Below, piece by piece: positions 8,553-18,072 of a stretch of DNA of 64,000 bases. The notes under the pieces are model-generated. The model saw only the letters and a program-made list of their open reading frames with translations, did not search any database and was not told where the DNA came from. Both the position numbers and the translations under genes were made by a program. The stretch's first letter is position 1. Every line of letters starts with the position of its first letter. Source of the DNA: Ectopseudomonas toyotomiensis (GTDB lineage Bacteria; Pseudomonadota; Gammaproteobacteria; Pseudomonadales; Pseudomonadaceae); contig NZ_FOXK01000003.1 in NCBI RefSeq assembly GCF_900115695.1, positions 186,001 through 250,000 of the forward strand, written 5' to 3'.

Positions 8553-8735
8553 TCAGCGGTTCTGGCGCAGGTCTGCGAGCTTGCGCGTCAGATCCATGGA
8601 TGCGCGGCGCAGAGACCCCGACTCGCGCGGGTGGCGCTTGGTGGGTTCCTTCTTCTGCAGCTTCCGGAGCGCCCTGGCTTCACGAAGGCAGCGATGCAGT
8701 TCAACAATCATTTGGTCGAGCGTATGAGCGCGCAC
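8553..8735 (-). CDS. Hypothetical basic phage protein (60 aa)
   Basis: This short, strongly basic helical protein has Arg/Lys-rich segments such as ALRKLQKKEPTKRHPRESG. It starts at GTG behind a good GGAGG site 7 bp upstream. The basic charge would suit nucleic-acid binding, but there is no recognisable fold. Confidence 0.5.
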   Translation of the reverse strand: MRAHTLDQMIVELHRCLREARALRKLQKKEPTKRHPRESGSLRRASMDLTRKLADLRQNR

Positions 8736-8815
8736 GGTGATACCTCCCGTTGGCGAGGTGGGTGGTTGTGGGGTAGTGTCGGATTGCCGGCATGGGGCCG
8801 GTTTAGGAGGGTTCT

Positions 8816-9070
8816 ATGGCTAAGGATTACAGCGCGGGACGGTATAACGTCTATCAGGGCAGAGGCCCAAGCGCGCCACTTATAGGGCGTATTGATGAAG
8901 ACGAGTTTGTCAGAAGTAACGGCAAGCTTATCTACCGCGTGGACGGTGACGAGTTCTACGACATGAGCGGAAACTTCATCGGATCGATTGTTGAGGTCGA
9001 TGGTGTTGGTCTTGTAATCGGCCAAGGTCAGGGAGGGGAGACCTGCCATTTCATGATCATGGACGAGTGA
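8816..9070 (+). CDS. Beta-hairpin repeat protein, single rightward gene
   Basis: This 84-residue protein consists of short repeated hairpins (LIGRIDEDEFVRSNGKLIYR, then DGDEFYDMSGNFIGSIV), like the 4-fold beta-flower domains of small phage and bacterial proteins. An AGGAGG site precedes the ATG. It runs opposite to the surrounding operon, so it may be a moron with its own promoter. Confidence 0.65.
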   Translation: MAKDYSAGRYNVYQGRGPSAPLIGRIDEDEFVRSNGKLIYRVDGDEFYDMSGNFIGSIVEVDGVGLVIGQGQGGETCHFMIMDE

Positions 9071-9231
9071 CGAACCATGGCGGGGTTGCAACTTGGCTCC
9101 GTCATTTTTTTTGCACCGCGGGCACGGGCATACGCCGATGCGTCGACCGGTTTCGCGGCAGTCGGTAGGGGTGTTGAGCGCGTGCCGTGCATCGGGAGCC
9201 GATGACGGATTGCCAGGTGCGTGCAAGAATA

Positions 9232-9247
9232 CTGTTTTTATATCCAG
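9232..9247 (+). promoter_or_regulatory. LexA box
   Basis: The site reads CTG, TTTTTATATC, CAG, fitting the CTG-N10-CAG LexA consensus with an AT-rich centre. It ends 9 bp before the ATG of the next gene, a position that would block transcription or translation start. Confidence 0.65.
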
Positions 9248-9256
9248 TACTCTGCC

Positions 9257-9505
9257 ATGAACTACAGACTCCCTGACTTCCGCCCGGTCACGAAGGGCGA
9301 ACTGCGAAAGATCTGGGCCGAGAACCCGGAAATGCGCCGGCTGGTGCTCGAAGTCGAGCGATACCGGCGCGTGATGGTCGAGGTTGAAAGCATGTACAGA
9401 AGCGCGCATGAGGCCTGGCGCAACAAGGGCGGTGGGCATCTGGTGGCGTTTCACCGCTTCAAGATTCTCTTGAGCGAAGAGCGCAACCGGGGCGCTGACG
9501 ATTAG
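9257..9505 (+). CDS. Probable SOS-controlled small phage protein (82 aa)
   Basis: The protein begins MNYRLPDFRPVTKGELRKIW and is helical with charged coiled segments (EVERYRRVMVEVESMY). Similar small proteins behind LexA boxes occur in Pseudomonas, as I recall. I chose the ATG at 9257 rather than an in-frame GTG at 9221 because the LexA box lies between them. It runs against the leftward operon and converges with the next gene. The function is unknown; the LexA box suggests a DNA-damage-induced product. Confidence 0.65.
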   Translation: MNYRLPDFRPVTKGELRKIWAENPEMRRLVLEVERYRRVMVEVESMYRSAHEAWRNKGGGHLVAFHRFKILLSEERNRGADD

Positions 9506-9507
9506 GT

Positions 9508-9975
9508 TCATGCGCTCACCTGCTTGACCTGATTCCAGGCGCCGACCAGATCGAAGATCCGGTAGGCCTGGTCTTCGGTCAGGGATACCTGGGCAGGAAT
9601 AGCGATCCAGCCAGAGCCGATAAGGTGGCGCGGGTTGCAGGTGGCGCGCTGGTCGAGCACGCATGTTTCGATCACGTCAGTCAGGTGCGCGGCCAGGTAG
9701 TTTCCATCGGGCATGGCCTCGATGCTCTTCATGTATCGATTACCCGACTGATCCAGGCACAGGCCCGCTACGTAGATCGTCCAGCGGTGCGGGATATCGC
9801 ACAGGGCGTTGGCCACCTGGCGGCCAGGCGGAATGCGTTTGGCCAACTTCCAATTGACCATCCCCTGCCAGCCCGACGGGCTGATGCAGACGACGGCAAC
9901 GTGGTTGCTGCTCAGGATGGCCCGGCAGGATCGCTCCAGCCGGGCGCGCGGGTTGTTGGGCTTGCGGCGTTTCAT
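9508..9975 (-). CDS. Hypothetical phage protein (155 aa)
   Basis: This protein has a basic N-terminus (MKRRKPNNPRARLERSCRAI) and a beta-rich centre. I see no motif. Its start overlaps the stop of the C5 methyltransferase by 4 bp, so the two are translationally coupled in the leftward operon. Confidence 0.62.
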   Translation of the reverse strand: MKRRKPNNPRARLERSCRAILSSNHVAVVCISPSGWQGMVNWKLAKRIPPGRQVANALCDIPHRWTIYVAGLCLDQSGNRYMKSIEAMPDGNYLAAHLTDVIETCVLDQRATCNPRHLIGSGWIAIPAQVSLTEDQAYRIFDLVGAWNQVKQVSA

Positions 9976-11876
9976 GGCTGCAATGCCTTGGCTTCATGGC
10001 CGGCAGTCTTGCGTTCGCGCCGGCGGCGCCATGGATCGTTGGCGCGCGCGAATGCCGCCATGGTTCCAGGGCTGACGCTGTTGCCGCACATGTGCACCTG
10101 ATCAGACTGACTGAAGCGGCGGCCATCGTGGCCATGCTCGATGATGTAGCTGTCGGGGAAGCCCTGAGCGCGGTACAACTCGCGAGGCTTGAGCATGCGC
10201 AGGCGGATATCGACGATCACGTAGGGATCGCCACTGATCCAGACGGTGACCAGGGCCAGGCGATCCTTGGTGGTGATGGTGGTCAGAGGTGAATCGCAAG
10301 CAGCCCACTGGCCTCCAGTTGAGTGGTAGCGCATCAGGAACGCGGAGCACCACAGGGCGCCTTCCAGTTGTTCTTCGGTGAGCGTTCCACTCAGCAGATC
10401 TGCAGCGACCAGGCCGTGGTGCTGGCCGCCAGCACTCAGCGTGCGCAGAGGCTCGTCTGCCGGGCGCGAATCGCAGTTGGCGCGCAGTTGCACCAGATTG
10501 GCGGCGACGAGCTGCTGCTGGCTTCCGCGGTTGGTGATGGTGCTGACTGGGGCATCTGCAGGGCGGCTGTGCATGGTGTTGTAGCCACCGTTGGCCTGGG
10601 CCAGAAATGCAGTTGCCAGCGCGTGCTTGCCGCCACCGGCTACGACTGTGCCAAGCGGCTTGTCCAGGCCAGGCACGCGCGGCGCCTGACCGTCTCGCTC
10701 GCCATAGCCAACCTGAATCAGCGAAGCGCTGGCCAGGCCAAGTGCATGGGCGGCGCCGGCCGGTCGCTTGTAGTCGCCGCCACTGGTGATGGTCGGCATC
10801 GGCTGGTCAACTGGCAGGCCTGCTGCATCGAAACGGAATTTGACCAGGTGGGGCATGGCCAATGCGAAGTGACCGCCTTTCGGCCACGCGGTGATGGTGT
10901 TCAGCGGCTTGTCGACGGCGTGCACCGTCTCGGTCGACCAGTTGGCGATCGGTACGATGAATGGCTGTGCGCGTTCGATGACTTCCTTCTTGATGCCGAG
11001 AGCAATGCGACGGTTCGTAGCTTCGGCCAGTGGACGTTTACGGTTGCGGATCGAGGTGCCCAGGTCGCTCCAGTCGATGCAGTCCGCCGCGGTGCGATAG
11101 GCCTTCTGGCCTTTGCCCGGCTTCTTCGCGTGCGATTCAACCGGGCGCACTGGTTCCAGGCCTTCGGCGGTAGCGATCAGGTACAGGCGCTGGCGGGTGG
11201 TGGGGTCGCCATAATCGCAGTTGCGTTCGATCCACCACTGGACGTGGTAGCCGAGGCCTTCCAGCTCACGGACGAAGCGGCGCCAGATACGGCCCTTGTC
11301 TTGCGGATCGGGCACGAGGAACTGCTCATGTCGCGGAACGCGCTCACCGACTGCGGCAATGGAGCCGTCGAGTTTCACAACGCGCCCGGTGTCGCGATCA
11401 CGCTTTGCAATCAGGCGACCCCACTGGAGGATCTGCTTGACGTTCTCCAGGCTGATCACCCAAGGGCCTTTGCCCTGGCGGCGAAGCTTGCCTGCCCACT
11501 TCTTCACTACCCAGGACAGATCACGGATCTCTTTCTTGCGCGGCTGGCCGCCAACTGCCTGGCTGAAATGGCGGCAGTCCGGCGATGCGTGCAGCCAGCC
11601 GACCACGTTGCCGCCGGTGCTTTCCAGGGGATCAACGCCCCACACGTCGGTTTGATAGTGTTCGGCGTGAGGATGATTGGCGGTGTGCATGCTGATCGCC
11701 GCCGGATTGTGGTTGATGGCGATCGCCACCTGGCGGCCAAGCCCTTGCTCCAGACCAGTGCTGGCGCCACCGCCGCCGGCGAACAGGTCGACGATGATCG
11801 CGTCGTCATCCTCGCTCAGGTGCAGGCCGTACTGGGTCGAGAAGTCGATCGCTGCTGATTGGTTCAGGGAAGTCAT
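9972..11876 (-). CDS. C5-cytosine DNA methyltransferase
   Basis: This 634-residue enzyme would transfer methyl from SAM to cytosine C5. Motif I is VDLFAGGGGASTGLEQG (about residue 24). Motif IV is ASPDCRHFSQAVGG, with the catalytic Cys in PDC rather than PCQ. Motif VI is ISLENVKQIL, motif VIII TTRQRLYLIA, and motifs IX-X are RELYRAQGFPDSYI and GNSVSPGTMAAF. A long target-recognition region with THDXP-like repeats (PLGTVVAGGGKHAL, PLRTLSAGGQHHGL) lies between VIII and IX. The ATG overlaps the stop of the upstream helicase-methyltransferase (ATGA); the longer open frame upstream is not used. No partner endonuclease is present, so self-protection of phage DNA is the likely role. Confidence 0.9.
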   Translation of the reverse strand: MTSLNQSAAIDFSTQYGLHLSEDDDAIIVDLFAGGGGASTGLEQGLGRQVAIAINHNPAAISMHTANHPHAEHYQTDVWGVDPLESTGGNVVGWLHASPDCRHFSQAVGGQPRKKEIRDLSWVVKKWAGKLRRQGKGPWVISLENVKQILQWGRLIAKRDRDTGRVVKLDGSIAAVGERVPRHEQFLVPDPQDKGRIWRRFVRELEGLGYHVQWWIERNCDYGDPTTRQRLYLIATAEGLEPVRPVESHAKKPGKGQKAYRTAADCIDWSDLGTSIRNRKRPLAEATNRRIALGIKKEVIERAQPFIVPIANWSTETVHAVDKPLNTITAWPKGGHFALAMPHLVKFRFDAAGLPVDQPMPTITSGGDYKRPAGAAHALGLASASLIQVGYGERDGQAPRVPGLDKPLGTVVAGGGKHALATAFLAQANGGYNTMHSRPADAPVSTITNRGSQQQLVAANLVQLRANCDSRPADEPLRTLSAGGQHHGLVAADLLSGTLTEEQLEGALWCSAFLMRYHSTGGQWAACDSPLTTITTKDRLALVTVWISGDPYVIVDIRLRMLKPRELYRAQGFPDSYIIEHGHDGRRFSQSDQVHMCGNSVSPGTMAAFARANDPWRRRRERKTAGHEAKALQP

Positions 11877-14509
11877 TCGGCGGATTCCTTGGCGATATCG
11901 TCCTGCTGCTCGGCATCGAGCAGGGCGAAGAGGTCGGGCATGGCCATGTCTTCCTCTGCGCCTTTGCAGTAGCCGGCGCCGTCGAGGAAATAGCGGGGGT
12001 TCAGTTCGGAGGCGATCGCTTTGCGTTTCAGCTTCAGCGCGCGGACGGGTACCGTCATGATCCCGCCGAAGGGGTCGTAGACGGTTTCGCCCTCCATCGA
12101 GTACTGGACGATGGCGCGGTCGACAATGTCGAACTGCAGGGGGCAGAGGTGCATTTCCTGGCCCTTGCTGTACTGCTCGGCGTTCAGCGTGCGCATGCGG
12201 GCAACGTCGGTCCACACATCCGGGTGCCAGGACTGCGGAGGCAGCAGCATGAAGCCGGTCGGCAGCTTGCCGGAGACTTCCAACGATTCGCCGATGGTGA
12301 CGTGGTGCTCGAAGTCGTAGACGGTGGACAGGCTGTAGTCGCGGTAGAGCTTGAACATCACGTCATGCGCGATGCCTTCGAAGTCGGCTTCGGTCAGCGG
12401 GCGATTGCCGTTGCTGCGGGTGAAGCCGTGGGCGTCGAGCTGCCAGCGGGCGCGGCTGTAGCCGTTGCCACGGGTTACGGTCAGCTTCTTGTCCATGGCG
12501 AAGGGCACGATCTGGCCGTTTTCGTCGATGCACAGAGGCTTGGCCTTTACCACCGGGATATCGCCGTAGGCGTTGCTGGTGTCGGTCGGTGGCTTGCGGA
12601 AGATCAGCAGGTATTCGGGCATGCCGACGCCCATCTTCGTGCCGTCTTTGCATTGCTCGGTCCAACTGAGGCGGTAGGTCTGGGCGTTTTCGCGCACCAC
12701 GTCGGTGACGATGGTCTTCATGCCCATGTATCCCCAGCCGTGCTTGGTGAAGTGCTCGACCACTTTCATGTGGAAGGGGTACACGGTCTGGAAGCCCAGG
12801 CCGGTCATGCCACCTGGCACGATGCGGTCTTTCACATGGATTAAGGCCAGGCGCCCGGGCACGGTGGCGCGCAGCAGTTCGGGCGTCAGGTAGTCCATCT
12901 GCTCGAAGAAATGTTCGTTGCTGTCGGTGTGGCCAAAGTCGGCGTAGTTGGGCGAGTACTCGTATTGGGTGCTGAAGGGGATGCTGGTGACGGTCAGGTG
13001 AATGCTGTTGTCGGCAAGGCGGCGAGCCTCGTCGACGCAATCGTTGTTCACGATGCGATAGTTCTGGCCGGTGATCTCGACGCGCTCGACGCCCATGGCG
13101 CGGGTGAGCTGCTGAGCCATGGCGGCCACTGACAGGCCGTACTTCTTGATAATCTCGGTCATGCGCTGAACCATGGTGTTGTGCTGCTGCCACTTCCTTT
13201 CCAACTGACGGCGAATGTCGCGCTCGGCCTCGGTGTAGATCAGGTCGATTCGCACGCGGCCGAGCTGCAGGAAGCGGTGCAGGCGGTGAATGGATTGGAT
13301 GAAGTCGTTGAACTTGAAGCCGATTCCCAGGTAGATGGCCCAGGAACAGTGGCGCTGGAAGTTGCAGCCGCTGCCGGCGATGACGGGCTTGGCGGCGAGT
13401 TCGGGAAACTTGCCGTCGCTGAAGTCGATGATCGCGTTCTCGCGCTCGTTGATATCCTGCGAGCCGTACACGCTGACGACAGAGGGAATGGCTTTCTCGA
13501 TCGCGTGGCGCTCGGCCTCGAGGTCGTGCCAGATGATGCGGTGGGCGTCTGGATCCTCGGCGCGCAGTTCCAGCATCTTGGCGACGCGGGCGGTCAGGCT
13601 TTCGCGCTTCTCGGCTGCGGCGTCCTGTACGCCGATGGCGGTGTTACGCAGCAGGCGGCCCTGGCCGTTGCGTTCGTGGCCGGCGTTGGAATGGTCGGAT
13701 GGCACCTCATGCCAGCGAATGTCGAGCTCTGGCAGGTCGTAGCCTTCGTCACTGAAACCCAGGTCGCTCGGGCGCTGAACGAAAATCCCCCAGGACGCGA
13801 CCCACATCCAGAACTCGGCTTCTTTGTGGGCGTGGATGGTGAGCTGGTCGGCGTGCTCGCTGTTGCGCTTGAAGAAACGGGTCTTGGCCTGGCCAACATC
13901 CATCACACCCAGGAAGGCCGAGTAGGCGAGCATTTCGATGTATTCGTTCGGGCTCGGTGTGGCCGTGGCCACGTACCGGTACCGGACACCCTCAGTGCGG
14001 ACGCCGTTGGCGCGATCGTCGCCGGCGAACAGCGCCATGAACTCTCGGAAGGTCTTCGACCCGCCGAACCCGCGCAGACAACTCGCCTCGTCGAGGCTGG
14101 CCACGCTGAACAGGCGAGGATCTAGCTTGCCGTCGCGGACTGTCTCGTAGTTGGTCAGGTAGATGGTCTGCTCGTCCTCCACCTCTTCGAAGCGGCGAAT
14201 GAATTTCACCGTGATACCCAGCTTGGCGGCGTCGCGGACGAACTCCTGGCGCACGCCGAGCGGCAGGGTGATCAGCGCATAGCCACCGGCCAGCTGGCGG
14301 GTGACGCGCACCACTTCCAGTTGGATCATCGACTTGCCCAGGCCGAACGCGGCGAAGCACGCCGCGCGGCCCTGGCGAACCATCCATGCAGCGATGGCGC
14401 GCTGGTGGGGCTTGAGCAGTTCATGGAAGGCAGACGGGTCGACCTCGAAGCCTTGCGGCTCAGCCAGGCGCACTTTCTGCTGCAGGAACTTCTCGTAGCA
14501 GACGGTCAT
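11873..14509 (-). CDS. SF2 helicase fused to an amino-methyltransferase
   Basis: This 878-residue protein joins two enzymes. The N-terminal half is an SNF2/SF2-type ATPase: Walker A FGLGKS (residues 55-60), DEAS (140-143) as the Walker B box, and a motif VI-like [13 protein letters not shown] (about 403-415). The C-terminal half is a beta-order N4/N6 amino-methyltransferase: motif IV as TSIPF (508-512) in place of the usual TSPPY, then motif I YDPFGG (811-816). The permuted order IV...I is normal for this class. Start at 14509 overlaps the YejK-like stop. It is probably a DNA-translocating or remodelling methyltransferase that modifies phage DNA; the target is unknown. Confidence 0.85.
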   Translation of the reverse strand: MTVCYEKFLQQKVRLAEPQGFEVDPSAFHELLKPHQRAIAAWMVRQGRAACFAAFGLGKSMIQLEVVRVTRQLAGGYALITLPLGVRQEFVRDAAKLGITVKFIRRFEEVEDEQTIYLTNYETVRDGKLDPRLFSVASLDEASCLRGFGGSKTFREFMALFAGDDRANGVRTEGVRYRYVATATPSPNEYIEMLAYSAFLGVMDVGQAKTRFFKRNSEHADQLTIHAHKEAEFWMWVASWGIFVQRPSDLGFSDEGYDLPELDIRWHEVPSDHSNAGHERNGQGRLLRNTAIGVQDAAAEKRESLTARVAKMLELRAEDPDAHRIIWHDLEAERHAIEKAIPSVVSVYGSQDINERENAIIDFSDGKFPELAAKPVIAGSGCNFQRHCSWAIYLGIGFKFNDFIQSIHRLHRFLQLGRVRIDLIYTEAERDIRRQLERKWQQHNTMVQRMTEIIKKYGLSVAAMAQQLTRAMGVERVEITGQNYRIVNNDCVDEARRLADNSIHLTVTSIPFSTQYEYSPNYADFGHTDSNEHFFEQMDYLTPELLRATVPGRLALIHVKDRIVPGGMTGLGFQTVYPFHMKVVEHFTKHGWGYMGMKTIVTDVVRENAQTYRLSWTEQCKDGTKMGVGMPEYLLIFRKPPTDTSNAYGDIPVVKAKPLCIDENGQIVPFAMDKKLTVTRGNGYSRARWQLDAHGFTRSNGNRPLTEADFEGIAHDVMFKLYRDYSLSTVYDFEHHVTIGESLEVSGKLPTGFMLLPPQSWHPDVWTDVARMRTLNAEQYSKGQEMHLCPLQFDIVDRAIVQYSMEGETVYDPFGGIMTVPVRALKLKRKAIASELNPRYFLDGAGYCKGAEEDMAMPDLFALLDAEQQDDIAKESAE

Positions 14510-15519
14510 GCCGAAGCCCCTGCGCGTTTTATTTGGTCGGCCAGTTGCTGCGGTACCTGATGAATCACCAGTTGGTTACGCGCCTGGTCAAACTCGACCT
14601 TGTTGCCCAACAGACCGGCGTCGAAGCTGATCGACAAGCCGTCGGTGCGGCCGGTGAAGCGCTTGAACTGGGTCAGGGTGCGCTTGTCTGCCGGAAATAC
14701 CGGTGACATGCCGTAGTCTTTATTGCGGATGAAGTCGTAGAAGGCGGCCGGGCGATCCTCGTCTACCAATGCGGCCAGTTCTTCCAGGCTGATCGGCTCG
14801 CCCAGCTTGGCCTGACTGGTGGCGTAGCCCACCAGGGTGTTGGTCTTCTCGCGGGCGGACTCTTCCGGCAGATCCTCGCTTTCCACGAAGTCGCTGAACG
14901 CCTTGAGCAGGGTGCGGGTTTCGCCAGGGGCGTCGATTCCTTCCTGGCAACCGATGAAGTCGCGGAAGTAGTCGTAGACGCGGCGACCACCCTTGCCCTT
15001 GAGGAACGAAATGTACTGGCGCGAGTTCGGGTTGTTGCGCCACTCGCTCAGGTTGATGCGTGCGGCCAGGTGCAGTTGGGTCAGGTCGAGGTGCTTGGCT
15101 GGCACAACCTCGAGGTCTTCGGTGATCGTCACGCCATCGCTGTGATGCAGCAGGGCGATGGCCAGGTAGTCGGTCATGCCTTGCTGGTAGTGAGTGAACA
15201 TGGCGTGGCCGCCAACGGTGAGGTTGGATTCCTCCATCAGCTTCTGCAGGTGTTCGACGGCCACACAGCTGAAGGCGACGAAGTCCTGCTTGCCATCGAG
15301 GTAATCGCGCAGCCAGCCGCTGAGCGGGTAGGCGCCGGACTCTTCATGGAACAGACCCCAGGCCTTGCCGGGCTTGGCGTTGTAGGCTTCGTTCAGATCG
15401 GTCAGCAGGTTGTCGCGTGCCTGCGAGTCTGGCAGTTCACAGTCGCGCACATGCAGCACAGAAGGGCTGCCGTCGGGCTTCTTGTCGATCAGGTGGATGA
15501 TGCTGTGACGGATTGGCAT
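14506..15519 (-). CDS. Nucleoid-associated protein YejK/NdpA-like
   Basis: This 337-residue protein opens [20 protein letters not shown], the hallmark of the NdpA/YejK family of nucleoid-associated proteins. The family's conserved segments follow, such as [34 protein letters not shown] and [17 protein letters not shown]. The length equals the chromosomal protein (about 335). Phage copies are uncommon but known. It sits between RdgC-like and helicase-methyltransferase genes, so it probably packs or shields phage DNA, or competes with the host nucleoid. Confidence 0.9.
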   Translation of the reverse strand: MPIRHSIIHLIDKKPDGSPSVLHVRDCELPDSQARDNLLTDLNEAYNAKPGKAWGLFHEESGAYPLSGWLRDYLDGKQDFVAFSCVAVEHLQKLMEESNLTVGGHAMFTHYQQGMTDYLAIALLHHSDGVTITEDLEVVPAKHLDLTQLHLAARINLSEWRNNPNSRQYISFLKGKGGRRVYDYFRDFIGCQEGIDAPGETRTLLKAFSDFVESEDLPEESAREKTNTLVGYATSQAKLGEPISLEELAALVDEDRPAAFYDFIRNKDYGMSPVFPADKRTLTQFKRFTGRTDGLSISFDAGLLGNKVEFDQARNQLVIHQVPQQLADQIKRAGASA

Positions 15520-15547
15520 GGTGATTTTCCTGTTCGCTGCTGGCTGG

Positions 15548-16468
15548 TCAGATACCGGTGGGCACTTCTTCGCCGCCCAGGGCGGTGAGCAGTTCGGGCA
15601 CGAACTCGCGGAAGGTGCGCATCATCAGGAAGAAGCTGGCGGACTGCTGGGAGAGGGCGTCATCGCCGCCGTCCTGCGCGGCCTGATCGGTCAGCAGGTC
15701 TTCGAAGCGCAGGCGCTTGATCTGCAGTTTGTCGTCGATGATGAAATTCAGCTTGTCCCGCCAGGCCAGGGATAGCTTGGTGGCCAGCTTGCCGGTGGAG
15801 AGGTGCAACTGGATCTCTTCGCTGGTCAGATCCTGATGCTTGGCGGCGATGCTGCCTCCCTCGGCGTGGGTGTCGCGCAGGTCGCATTCATCCAGCACGA
15901 AGAAGCCTTCGGCCGCGCTCTGCTGCTTGAGCCAGTCGGTCAGGGTGGCGGTAGGGGCGATCTTGACGGTGATGGGGCGTACCGGCAGCGAGCCGATCGC
16001 CTCGCGCAGGGTCGACAGCAGATCCTCGGCGCGCTTCGGTGAACTGGCATCGACGTAGATCAGGCCGGCGACCGGGTCGATCGCTGCGAAGGTGCTCGAC
16101 TTGCGGATGAACGCGCGCGGCAGGAAGGCCTGCACGATCTCGTCCTTCAACTGGTCGCGTTCCTTCTTGTAGACCTTGCGCATCTGGGTCGCTTCGATCT
16201 CGTCGACCTTATCCTTGAGTGCGTCGCGCACCACGGAGCCAGGCAACATGCGCTCTTCTTTGCGGGCGCTGATCAACAACATGCCTTCGACCGCGTGCAC
16301 CAGGGGCGCGTCATCGCCCTTGCCGAGCGGCGCTGCGAAACCATAGGTGGTCAGCTCCTGGCTTTCGCAGGGGCGGGCGGGCTTGCTGGCCAGAGCGACT
16401 TCCAGCGCTTCGGCAGCCAGGTCGATGGCTTGTGTGATGCGGTAAATCAGTAGGCTACGGAACCACAT
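15548..16468 (-). CDS. rdgC: RdgC-like recombination-associated protein
   Basis: This 306-residue protein starts [13 protein letters not shown], matching RdgC (E. coli MWFKNLMVYRLS type) in sequence and length. RdgC forms ring-shaped dimers on double-stranded DNA and inhibits RecA. Conserved parts include [13 protein letters not shown] and a C-terminal [20 protein letters not shown]. The ATG at 16468 is chosen because the family begins there; the open frame runs further upstream into the next gene. It is probably a recombination modulator for the phage. Confidence 0.92.
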   Translation of the reverse strand: MWFRSLLIYRITQAIDLAAEALEVALASKPARPCESQELTTYGFAAPLGKGDDAPLVHAVEGMLLISARKEERMLPGSVVRDALKDKVDEIEATQMRKVYKKERDQLKDEIVQAFLPRAFIRKSSTFAAIDPVAGLIYVDASSPKRAEDLLSTLREAIGSLPVRPITVKIAPTATLTDWLKQQSAAEGFFVLDECDLRDTHAEGGSIAAKHQDLTSEEIQLHLSTGKLATKLSLAWRDKLNFIIDDKLQIKRLRFEDLLTDQAAQDGGDDALSQQSASFFLMMRTFREFVPELLTALGGEEVPTGI

Positions 16469-16478
16469 GGCTGTTTCC

Positions 16479-16892
16479 TCAAGCGGCTTTAGGGGATTTG
16501 GTGGCGAACTCGAAACCGTGCTTTTTGCCCATGCGCTCAAGGCGCGCGGTGCCAATTTCGAGTGCGCGGGAGGCGGCGTACTTGGATACGCCCAGGCCGG
16601 CCATGGCGCGGGCGCGCTCGATCAGGGCGGGGCTATCAACGACAACGGCACCGATGGGGCGACCGCCTGCCTTGCGGTGGGCTTTCGCGGCCTGCTCATG
16701 ACGGCGGGCCTCGGTGATGATCGTCATGCCGGGAGCAGTCCACTGGCCACTAACCAGCGGACGCTTCTCGATCGGTGCTTCAATTGCCTGCGCGCCCCGG
16801 GCCTGGAACTCGGCCACTCGGTCAGCGAGCCATTCACGCTCGGCTTCCTTGGATGACGGGGACGGCAGGTTGAGTGTTGTTTCGTGGTGCAT
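16479..16892 (-). CDS. Hypothetical phage protein (137 aa)
   Basis: This basic helical protein has no family I recognise. The C-terminal part ([20 protein letters not shown]) could form a helix-turn-helix-like unit. It lies 10 bp before rdgC in the operon. Confidence 0.6.
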   Translation of the reverse strand: MHHETTLNLPSPSSKEAEREWLADRVAEFQARGAQAIEAPIEKRPLVSGQWTAPGMTIITEARRHEQAAKAHRKAGGRPIGAVVVDSPALIERARAMAGLGVSKYAASRALEIGTARLERMGKKHGFEFATKSPKAA

Positions 16893-16907
16893 GGCGATCT
16901 CCTGGGT

Positions 16908-17402
16908 TCAGGCCTTGCGGCGGCCGGTGGTGGCCATGAACTGCTCGCATACGGTTCTGGCGCGGTGGCAGCGCTCGATATCGAACAGGCCGAAGTGGCA
17001 TTCGGATGCCTGGATGCCGAGCTGGCGGGTCAGCCAGGCATAGGCCCCGTCACGGGTCATGTGGCCCTCGCGCCAGATGCGGTTGAAAACGCCCTTGCTG
17101 CTGTTGCGGGCATTGCGCAGTGGTTTGTTGGCCAGCGTGCCCAGCGGCAGATCGGTACCCGGATGCAGGCCGACGTAGGCGAAGCAATCCATGCACAGAT
17201 AGGCATAGGGCCAGTCACCGAAGGACTTGCCGTTGTAGATCTCGGAGTTCTCCACCAGGCGCACGCGGTCGCCGTTGCAGCAGTTGCAGGAGGTGGGGAT
17301 GGGGAAGGCATCCTTGATCTTGAGCAGCCGGCGACGGCTCACTACTGGCAGCGGAGCCGGCGGCACAATGCGTTCTGGGCTGTTGGCGCGAGGGTCGATC
17401 AT
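16908..17402 (-). CDS. DUF3268 zinc-finger protein
   Basis: This 164-residue protein fits the DUF3268 phage zinc-finger family. It has a first Cys pair (TSCNCCNGDRVRLVENSEIY), then FGDWPYAYLCMDCFAYVGLH with a second CxxC, and a C-terminal AYAWLTRQLGI...CHFGLFDIERC helix-rich part. A role in nucleic-acid handling is likely but untested. Confidence 0.82.
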   Translation of the reverse strand: MIDPRANSPERIVPPAPLPVVSRRRLLKIKDAFPIPTSCNCCNGDRVRLVENSEIYNGKSFGDWPYAYLCMDCFAYVGLHPGTDLPLGTLANKPLRNARNSSKGVFNRIWREGHMTRDGAYAWLTRQLGIQASECHFGLFDIERCHRARTVCEQFMATTGRRKA

Positions 17403-17412
17403 GGCGTCGGCC

Positions 17413-17997
17413 TCAAGCAGCGGCCGGCATGGCCACGCCCATCAGGGCGAAGTACACGCGAGCGCAGGCAAGGGCATCGGGCATGGCGCGGTGGGCTTCC
17501 ACCAGGTCTTCGCCAGTGAAGTGCTTGTAGGCCTCGGCCAGGCTGGGCAGCTTCTTGCCGGGCAGGTTCAGCACGGGGCGCGACTCGTAGCAGGTGCAGA
17601 ACTTGGTGGTGGATTCCTTGAAGGAATCGGCCAGGTCTTTGCCGTGGTAGCGGGCAATGGCGATGCGCGCGATGCGATCGTCGAAAGTGGCGTTGTGGGC
17701 GGCGCGTATGCTGGCGCGGGCGTGAATGGCCAGGAAGCCTTCGAGCGCTTCGATCTCCGGAATACCCTCGTCCATGGCCTGTTCCTGGCTGATGCCATGG
17801 ATCTCGGTCATCTCCGGCGAGATTTCCCAGCCGTTCGGGCGGACGATCGCTTGATAGCGGTCGATGATGTTGCCTTCGGCGTCGCAGAGCAGGGCTGCGA
17901 CTTCGACGATATGCGGCTGGTGGCCGGCTTCGCTCGGTTGTTTCCAATCCGGAATGCCAGTGGTTTCAAAATCGAATACGTTGATGTTCTGAGTCAT
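17413..17997 (-). CDS. DnaQ-like 3'-5' exonuclease
   Basis: This 194-residue DEDD exonuclease has Exo I as NVFDFETTGIPDW (Asp and Glu ligands), EIHGIS, Exo II as RAAHNATFDDRI, and Exo III as AHRAMPDALACARVY with the HxxxxxD pattern (DEDDh). I start it at the ATG 17997, which has GGAG 8 bp upstream, instead of a TTG at 18027. Together with the annealing-type protein at 19166 it may act in phage recombination or replication. Confidence 0.87.
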   Translation of the reverse strand: MTQNINVFDFETTGIPDWKQPSEAGHQPHIVEVAALLCDAEGNIIDRYQAIVRPNGWEISPEMTEIHGISQEQAMDEGIPEIEALEGFLAIHARASIRAAHNATFDDRIARIAIARYHGKDLADSFKESTTKFCTCYESRPVLNLPGKKLPSLAEAYKHFTGEDLVEAHRAMPDALACARVYFALMGVAMPAAA

Positions 17998-18072
17998 TTC
18001 GCGTGCTCCAGGGTGTAGGAACCCCAACCCACGCCGGATGGCCCGGCGCGGTCGTTTATTCAGGGTTTCGGG

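Noticed and set aside
10323..11858. Rightward 511-aa open frame opposite the C5 methyltransferase
   Set aside because: It is antisense to a gene with all methyltransferase motifs and is explained by high GC and codon bias. The same applies to long frames opposite the helicase, portal, tail and giant virion genes.
11877..12215. N-terminal extension of the C5 methyltransferase frame
   Set aside because: It lies inside the helicase-methyltransferase gene in another frame, has no family similarity, and motif I follows directly after the ATG at 11876.
9972..14509. Restriction-modification system
   Set aside because: Two methyltransferases are present but no restriction endonuclease or specificity subunit is adjacent, so a protective modification role is more likely.
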